Shown: piece after piece, positions 57,556 to 64,000 of the stretch
Position numbering within the stretch: the first letter of the stretch is position 1
Layout of the letters: each line of letters begins with the position of its first letter
Origin: Brachynemurus nebulosus
Lineage: Eukaryota > Arthropoda > Insecta > Neuroptera > Myrmeleontidae
Assembly (NCBI GenBank): GCA_035578155.1
Contig: JAPWDM010000014.1
Coordinates: 14,999,501-15,063,500 of the forward strand
Length of the DNA: 64,000 nucleotides
Reading direction: 5' to 3'
The notes under the pieces: model-generated
Databases searched by the model: none
Seen by the model: the letters and a program-made list of their open reading frames with translations, nothing else
Told to the model about the DNA's origin: nothing
Position numbers and translations under genes: made by a program

Positions 57556-58405
57556 TTGCACGATCGTGTATTTTCATGCATTTACTGATGCTGTTAACAA
57601 TGCTGGTAAGTTACATTTCCCGAACGTTTGCTTATATCCATGGAAACCAAAAAATAACAGTGCGGTAAGTGAAATAGATGCGTGGTAAGTTAATAGGAGT
57701 GTGGTAAGTGAAATTAGCTCAAAAATGATTGTAATTATTTATTTATATTGAAATTAAAAGTACAATTTGAACAATTAGGAAAATAAATCGATTAATATGA
57801 AAATTTTCACTAGTTTGCACATTATTATTATTATTATTATTGGCATTAATCTTCTTATTTTATTGACATTTCAAAAGGTCGTTCTATCATTAAAATTTTC
57901 TGTGGTTTTCATAATCTTCCCTTCATTTTACGAGAATAAATTTGCAGCCAAAATTAAAATTCTTCGTCAATTTCATTATTCTCACTAATATTATAGTTTA
58001 ACAATTTTTTCCCATTTTTTTTAATAGAAAATTCAAAAAAATATTTACACCAATTAAATATTGACACTTAATTTTTTATTTACAAATATAGTTGTCAATT
58101 GTCACTACAAAGATTCGTATAGTTGTTAATATAAAAATTTATAATATTTATTCATGGCATTCTATGTCATAATATAGAAATATAAATTTCACCTATATTA
58201 TCTGAATTTTATTTTTTATTTACTATATTTTTATTCTTTAATTATTTTAAATCGATCGTGCAAAAAATATTACACAATACACGATGCGTTAATTGCCTTT
58301 ACTGATCTCGAAAATTACAAAAACTCGACCCCGCGGGGCTCGTTTTCGCAACATTTTCTCGATCAGTAAAAGCAACTTACCGAACTTATATTGTAAAATA
58401 CTATT
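57556..58405 (-). mobile_element. Hairpin-capped repeat, family 8, nested in the Tc1 end
   Basis: Read on the minus strand, it begins AATAGTATTTTACAATATAA exactly at 58405. It folds through a head of about 145 bp (AGTTGCTTTTACTGATCGAG against GAGATCAGTAAAGGCAATTA, with GAGCCCCGCGGGGTCGAG in the middle) and continues TTTTTTGCACGATCGATTT. The tail ends CACGATCGTGCAA at 57556. The boundaries come from comparing the two Tc1 inverted repeats. The interrupted side joins AAAATCTTTT to ATCTTTTG, which matches the unbroken arm (inverse of 56744-56756) without extra bases. The AAAAGAT repeat on both sides already exists in the intact arm, so no target duplication is needed. It is non-coding. Confidence 0.85.
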
Positions 58406-58534
58406 ATCTTTTGTTTAAAATTGACTTTTAGTATTGCCTTTCATTCTGCTGTTAAGCAGATAAGTCATTTTTAAATTAATTAATGAGTTACGCGTGTTTT
58501 ATGGGAGTGCTTAACACTTTTGGCCAAGGCTGTA

Positions 58535-59071
58535 TATGTATATAATGTACTTACTATAGTACAGCATGTAGTACTATCACAGTGTTGTGTATCGTAAGTA
58601 CCTATATAATTCTGTATTATAAAAGTGAGGATAATACAGTACCGTTGACGGAAGAGCGGACACTACTGATTCAGTTTTATAGAATGTTATTAGTAAAAGT
58701 TTTTGTATTTTTGTACGTGTGTTGTTGGTGAAAATATGTAAAAAAGTGGTTTGTGCCTATTCCCTATGAGCATAGGTTGTAGTAAAATTTCCACAGTAAG
58801 CGATGTCAGCTATTTGTGACGTATATATCTACCAGTTGCATTTCGTGACCTAAAATTTGACTGGGGCTAACAAAAATCTGGTTAACACCGGTTAAAAAAT
58901 TTAATAAGCAATAAAAATTGCGTAGTTTTTAAATTTACAAATGTATTGGTTGTCAAAACAGCCTATCAGTTAGTGATTCAGATTATTTTCTTAAATAAAT
59001 ACTTCATAAGAAGGATACAAGTATTGTTAAGTTTAATATAAATTTAGATATGTTAAGTTTAATATAAATTT
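58535..59071. other. Non-coding stretch
   Basis: I see no gene or repeat ends. Confidence 0.45.
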
Positions 59072-59836
59072 AATAGTGTGTTATACCAAGGGACTAAAAT
59101 GTGATTTTTAATCCCGAGTGTGAAGTTTGTTGCCAGAGGGCCTGTAAAGGCCGGAGGATAAGAATTTACACGAGAGATAAAAAAACACTTTGGTCCTGTG
59201 ACGTATATATTTTTTTTTGCAATTCCGGACAATTTAAAATTAACGTAAAAGCCCCCATTACGGAACACTATTTTTAGGTGTGTCATTAAAGTGGTTTATA
59301 AAAACTAATAAATAAATTAAACACCCATTTTTTTTCTTAATTAGCATGAAACCAAGTTTTTTTAATCCAATGAATACGTTTTTAAGAAAATATAATCCAA
59401 AAATTGCGATTTATTAATATTTTTGTTTTATAATTTGTTGGCATCTATAAAAAAAACGGACAGAATATATTAACACCTTTAATAAATCAGCACGGACACC
59501 TAAAAAAGAACACGTATGTAACGTACATGAGATACATCACATACATCTTCTGCCATCTTTTCACGTATAGTCAACTACATATAGTTCACTTTGATATGTA
59601 TAAATTTTAAAAATTGTCGCGATTTTGACAAATTAGTTTTAGAATTGAAATAAAATAAAATAACCACTGTCGTTTTTTTACAAAATACATAGATGGCGAA
59701 ACAATATTTGTGAAAAATACAGTATTCTCATCGTTTATTTCATCGAATATTTAAACCATTCTGTGTTTCCTACTTTGACATTCTATGTATTACTAGATGT
59801 CACTCTATGACATGTATTTTAGTCCCGGAGTTGAAA
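59072..59836 (+). repeat. Hairpin-capped repeat, family 6, copy B
   Basis: The head AATAGTGTGTTATACCAAGG and the loop CCAGAGGGCCTGTAAAGGCC match copy C. TTTTTTTTTGCAATTCCGGA near 59210 is answered at the tail by AGTCCCGGAGTTGAAA. An unrelated segment occupies 59244-59515. It starts ACGTAAAAGCCCCC, as in the palindrome at 2144, and has inverted TTTTTAGGTGTGTC / GGACACCTAAAAAA ends, so it is probably a nested insertion. It is non-coding. Confidence 0.75.
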
Positions 59837-60344
59837 AATAGTATGTTATACACCAAGGGACTAAAGTGTGAGTTTTAATCCTGAGTGTGAAGTTTATTTC
59901 CAGAGGGCCTGTAAAGGCCCGAGGCTACAAATCACACGAGGAATAAAAAAGAGGCACTTCAGTCCTTTTTTTTGGAATTTCAAATAATTTAAAATTATAA
60001 AAATTAAAAAAATTACTTAAATGTCATTCAAATTGTATATAATAAAATTCCATCTAATATACTTTGGATAAATCAATCGAATTGTACAATACAATATACA
60101 TAACTGTTTGTCTTTGTCTAGAAGTTTGAATTTGTCTACTATTTTCAATTACCTAACAACGCTATTTAATTTAAGTTTTTCTGTAAATTATACGTGCTGA
60201 TTGGTTTAAAAGCGGGAGCAAAATAATTTTTGAGTCCCTTTGGACTAAAAGTGAATCTTTTAGTCCCTTGGGACTAAACATGACACTTTACTTCCTATTA
60301 TGAGGGACTAAATCATGTCTTTTAGTTCCGGAATTGCAAAAATA
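59837..60344 (+). repeat. Hairpin-capped repeat, family 6, copy C
   Basis: AATAGTATGTTATACACCAA begins immediately after the tail of copy B, head to tail. Head arms AAGGGACTAAAGTGTGAG and GGCACTTCAGTCCTTTTTTT flank GGGCCTGTAAAGGCCCGAGG. The tail is AGTTCCGGAATTGCAAAAAT. Several copies of GGGACTAAA lie within the last 110 bases. It is non-coding. Confidence 0.82.
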
Positions 60345-60931
60345 ATATTATTTTACAATTTTGAGGTTTTAACATTGAATTTCAAAGTATTGCCTACATT
60401 TTTATACAAAGTTTTGTCCGATTAAATTTAACTTCTCTACAGTCAAATTGTTTTAATAATACTATCGTTAGGTAATGCTACCGTTCCACTATATCAGACT
60501 TTTAATAAAAGTCCAAAATTGATATGATGGAGAGTTGGAAGCCACGAAAATTTAACATAAATCATGGATTTCCAAATAATAAAACTCGATTTGAACTAGC
60601 TATAGGGTTTAGAAAATGTTTTCTAAAACAATAAAACAATTTTTGTTTACTTTTTGGAATTAAATTATACGTGTGTGTTCAGATTTTGTACACCGCCGTG
60701 TGCCTGTTATGTAGAGAAGATATTTTACTCTTTACTGTATAAATATTAATTGCGATAGCTGCCTCGCTTGCTGATGACTCTGCCTTTATAATTTTCTGTC
60801 TATATATGAAAAGGCTTCTTTTTTGTCTGTTCTTATGTAGGTATTTGCTTTTAATTATAACTGCAAATAATTTTTTTTCTCACTACACCTAAAGTTAGTA
60901 CCTACACACCTATTTATTTTAATCATATAGG
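60345..60931. other. Non-coding stretch
   Basis: I see no gene or definable repeat. Confidence 0.45.
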
Positions 60932-60933
60932 TA

Positions 60934-61227
60934 CAGTAGAAGCCCCGTAAACTTGCGCTCATTAAACTTACTGTCTCTCTAATCTTGACTGAATAATTTC
61001 CCTACTCTTGACAATATTTTCTCCCACCATGATTCTTCCGTAACCAATTAAATTCGTAATTAATGACGCGTATAGCGTATATTTGTTATCCTTCTCTACC
61101 TATCTCTATTTTAGATTTAAATTGCGTATGTTGCGTATTCAGTGTGCATAGGAGTAGTAAATAGTGGGAATGTTAAGACTAGAGAATGGTCCTGGACATG
61201 CTTGTCAAGATTAAGGAGCTTTTACTG
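60934..61227. mobile_element. pogo-type MITE, 294 bp
   Basis: CAGTAGAAGCCCCGTAAACT and the inverse AAGATTAAGGAGCTTTTACTG are flanked by TA (60932-60933, 61228-61229). TAATCTTGAC occurs near the left end, with its inverse GTCAAGATTA near the right. CAGTnGAA-type ends with TA duplications are typical of pogo/Tigger MITEs. There is no transposase. Confidence 0.78.
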
Positions 61228-61543
61228 TATTTTTGTCGGAGTTTACACAGAAGTTATATTTATTAAGTTTTATTATAATTGAAATGTTTACGTAATTATA
61301 TTATAATAATTGAGGAGAAAAAACCCGACTTTATTCTTTTTGACAATTTTTTCTTTTTGTTTGTTTAAGATTTTTAAAAAAAAATACTTAATTCTCTTTA
61401 AAAGGAAAAAAGTCAATTATTTTTAAATTAAAATTTAGTTTACATGGAAGGCCAGGAATTGCCGGAAAAAACTGAAAGTATAATCAAAAAGGAAAGTATG
61501 ATAAATTTTAAATTTGCGAATATCGAGACGACATAAGAATTAA
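61228..61543. other. Non-coding stretch
   Basis: I see nothing definable here. Confidence 0.45.
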
Positions 61544-62003
61544 GGCCCGATTTACATTAACGCTCCGCTCTCGGTACGATATCACTAAGCTCCCGATTCG
61601 ATATAATCTTGTTGTGTTCACATTACAGTGCTGATATCATGCTGGTACTTATTCGTTCTTTATTGACATTATAATGCCGCTCTGGGTACGCTCGCAGTTC
61701 GGTCACAGTTCGATACAAATATCTTTTCATAACAACTGAATGTAAGCGGAGTGGAGTGGAATCAAAAAACTGTTTACACTATAGGTACAAGCCATAGCAA
61801 GTCTGATATCGCTCCGATAAAATATTACATGAGTGGTATTGATATTGGAGTGGCATTGGAGCAAGAGCGAACCGTGACTGATATCGGACCGATATCAGAG
61901 CGATGATGTGAATACACTTATTGTTTATTGTGTAAGAATATTTTATCTAACCTGGAGCGGAGTGATATCGTACCGAGAGCGGAGTGTTAATGTAAATCAG
62001 GAC
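61544..62003. mobile_element. MITE with TAA target duplications, 460 bp (copy B)
   Basis: This is the second copy of the family at 28411-28857. The ends are GGCCCGATTTACATTAACGC and GTGTTAATGTAAATCAGGAC, with TAA on each side (61541-61543 and 62004-62006). It matches copy A through TATTGATATTGGAGTGGCAT, GACTGATATCGGACCGATAT and ATCGTACCGAGAGCGGAG. Small indels separate the copies. Finding two copies at different TWA sites confirms the boundaries. Confidence 0.88.
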
Positions 62004-62022
62004 TAAAAGTTTTGTTAAAACC

Positions 62023-62586
62023 TGTTGGGATCCTACGGTACTTAACATGGCGTACGGCTTAATGGAGCTTAACTGTACCCCGATAGAAGTTCAGCTGCAC
62101 GCACGGAAGCCGTCACCATCAAACGCTAGTATATTTGCCTAGCAAGTGGCGTAGCGGTTTAGAAGGGGGACCGCTTCTTTATGTAATGGTGGAATGTTCT
62201 AGAAGAATCGAGAAGTTCTACCACATCAAAAACAACTGCGAAGACAACAAAATACGTAACTAGAAAAACAACTTACGTCAGCTCCAACAGCAGCATAAAA
62301 GCAGGACTCGCGAGGCCATTAATAGGAATTAAAAATTAACAGTGGTGAATAACGATCGTGGTATCTATCAAGAGTGAAACAGGAATCGAAACTGGACTTG
62401 GACGTGGAATCAGAATTAGAATTAGAAGAAAATTTGGAACCTAGAATTGAAATTGAACTTGGACTTGGAAAAATATTTATCTATTACATTCAAAATTGTC
62501 ATTTCATATTTCCAATTGTTAAATAAAATTTGTTTGAAACTTCTGTTTTCTTATTTTTTTTTTTTGTTTTTTTGGGCAATTCACAC
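62023..62586 (+). repeat. Probable LTR of a retrotransposon
   Basis: The segment starts TGTTGGGATCC and can end ...CAATTCACA. It has the internal order of an LTR: a G+C-richer U3; a TATA-like CATAAAAGCAGGACTCGCG near 62291; an AATAAA near 62521 with a T-run after it; and then TTGGGTGCTCCGATAGTGTT at about 62597, which could be a primer-binding site. Imperfect GAATTAGAA/GAAATTGAACTTGG repeats lie at 62370-62475. No gag or pol frame follows within the window, so this is a solo or truncated LTR. The class is not determinable. Confidence 0.5.
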
Positions 62587-64000
62587 ATTGGAAACATTGG
62601 GTGCTCCGATAGTGTTCATTGGCGAACCAGAGTACCACAACAACAAACGGAGATGTGAATTTTGTGTTTGTTGTGTAAAAATAGAATATAAAAATTATTG
62701 GTAGCAAATTTTTTTGCCTCTGCATGACTATTTTTGTAAAACAGTCGTAACGGAATCTTGTAAAAATTAATACTTTCATGACACTTTTAATTTAAGATAA
62801 AGAATCATAGAAAATACTAAAAAATTCAAATAAAAGGGTTTTAAAAACCTACGACAATAAAGCTCTAAAAAGTTACAAATAAAAGTTTCTAGAATTTCAT
62901 ATTTAAAATTTAATTATAATTTAGAATAAGCTGATTTTAATTCGTCGTGTGATTTGCCAGTTTTGGTACGGAACACTAAAAAAAATCTGTTTTAATTTAT
63001 TGCCTTTGAACTTTTAAGCTGGTATCTTGGAGCACAAAAATAATTTTCTAGAGAAATATTCATAATTAAAGAAAATACTTTCAAAGAAATATGCTTTATT
63101 TCAAATGCTTCTGATAGTGTATCTAGAATTTTTCTGTAAATATTTTAGTTATAACATTTTAGAATAATTTCTTGTAAAATTAATTATTATTATAGTATTA
63201 AAGGAATAGTTTTCACTGGTTTCTCAGTAATTTTTCATTAACATACCCAGATAATTTTTACCTGTAAAGAAGGTAAACTTACATTATAATAAAACAGACA
63301 TATTTACAGTGAAATTTGTTGAATATTGCTGAATGCAGGCGCGATGAGAGAATAGGGTAGCCGGGATTGCAGCCCCGAGGCCAGAAATTGAGGAGCGGTT
63401 CCGTAGCTGTCGATAGAGGGACTGGAAAAAAAGTTAATAGATTTTATTTTCTACTCACTACTTATTTTTGGAGAGGAAATTTTTGCGGTGTGTTCCCGGG
63501 ACCCTACATTTCTCTCCATTGCCCTTACTGAATGCCACAATACTAAAGCTTAAAATTGTTATTATTACACTATAACAAAGAAAATTAACTTTACAAATAC
63601 TTTACTGATAGGAACTAAAAACTATTTTAAGGGGTAAGTTCCCAGTTAATGTACGGTAACTTTGTAAAATTTGTGATTCTTTATGCCTTTACCTTCAGTT
63701 GAAATATTTAAGAAATTTGTCATCTTTAGACGTACGTTCACATTTTTTTTTTTTTTTGTATGGCTATTTTTCTAAAACAGTTGTAACAGAATCATGTAAA
63801 AATTAGTACTTTCATGGTTCTGAATTTAACACAAATAATCATGGAAAATAATAATTTCAAAAAACACTCATGGATTTTATATTCGACATGACATTTGGGA
63901 CACTGGAAGATGTATGCACAAAGATGATACATTCGCACAAAATAATATTTAAATTTAAAACAAAATCTTAGAGCGGTTCTCGACTAAAGGTAGTGAGGTT
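62587..64000. other. Non-coding stretch with a 100-bp direct repeat
   Basis: A phrase of about 100 bp occurs at 62712-62815 and again at 63748-63850 (TGACTATTTTTGTAAAACAG / TGGCTATTTTTCTAAAACAG, then AAAAATTAnTACTTTCATG). It frames 930 bases containing a G+C-rich patch near 63337-63425. These may be two fragments of one dispersed repeat. There is no gene. Confidence 0.5.

Larger units (their letters stand above)
56623..58532. mobile_element. Tc1-like transposon with long inverted repeats, interrupted
   Basis: CAGCCTTGGCCAAAAGTGTT and its exact inverse end the element, and TA flanks it (56621-56622, 58533-58534). The left inverted repeat runs 56623-56897. The right one is split into 57404-57555 and 58406-58532 by a later insertion (57556-58405). 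The inner part holds a broken Tc1 transposase on the minus strand. Without the insertion the element would be about 1060 bp, much shorter than a full Tc1 element of about 1.6 kb, because the C-terminal half of the gene is gone. Confidence 0.92.

Noticed and set aside
57550..58405. AAAAGAT direct repeats as a 7-bp target duplication
   Set aside because: The unbroken Tc1 arm already has both units in tandem at the matching place, so they predate the insertion.

Overview
This window looks like AT-rich, gene-poor, non-coding DNA from an animal nuclear genome, most probably an insect. The evidence is the overall AT richness, short stop-riddled reading frames, no operon-like packing, a eukaryotic-type tRNA gene with A and B boxes, and a dense mixture of piggyBac, Tc1/mariner, pogo, hAT-like and Harbinger-like DNA transposon copies. 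I cannot name the species. No host protein-coding gene can be supported. The only long open reading frame is a transposase.

Layout. The first 12 kb are unique AT-rich DNA broken by a 935-bp hAT-like copy (1977-2911), a MITE with TAA target duplications (7368-7782), palindromes, and two copies of a hairpin-capped repeat (761-1102 and 9129-9573). At 12377-15021 there is a complete piggyBac element: TTAA duplications, matching ends, and an intact transposase with three aspartates and a C-terminal Cys-rich domain. Next comes an 884-bp pogo-like element (15317-16200) that keeps only a frameshifted zinc-finger tail, then a 168-bp piggyBac-type MITE (17051-17218). A 400-bp tandem duplication lies in a possible LTR-like tract (18060-19300), followed by two hAT-like elements (19682-20853) and a large inverted-repeat region (21340-24185).

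From 24.9 to 32.7 kb there are more hairpin-capped repeats, a 447-bp MITE with TTA duplications, a dispersed repeat, an (AT)n tract, and a tRNA-Thr(AGT)-like gene (32577-32648, minus). From 33.7 to 46 kb there is a TTAA-flanked MITE, a 1.47-kb near-complete palindrome (35920-37392), several TA- or TTA-flanked elements, and a 31-bp minisatellite (40441-40880).

From 47 to 64 kb there are two further hairpin-capped copies of one family, a 1.26-kb element with 3-bp CTG repeats, a 602-bp MITE with TTA duplications, and a Tc1 element (56623-58532) carrying a broken transposase and a nested hairpin-capped insertion. The tail of the window holds two abutting hairpin-capped copies, a pogo-type MITE, a second copy of the 447-bp MITE family, and an LTR-like segment.

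The most interesting pattern is a set of five unrelated-looking repeat families with one architecture: a GC-centred hairpin of about 100-150 bp outside one end of the element, four of them beginning with AATAGTAT, followed by a T-rich inverted repeat that recurs at the far end. One copy is nested inside the Tc1 inverted repeat, so its exact ends can be read, and no net target duplication is visible.
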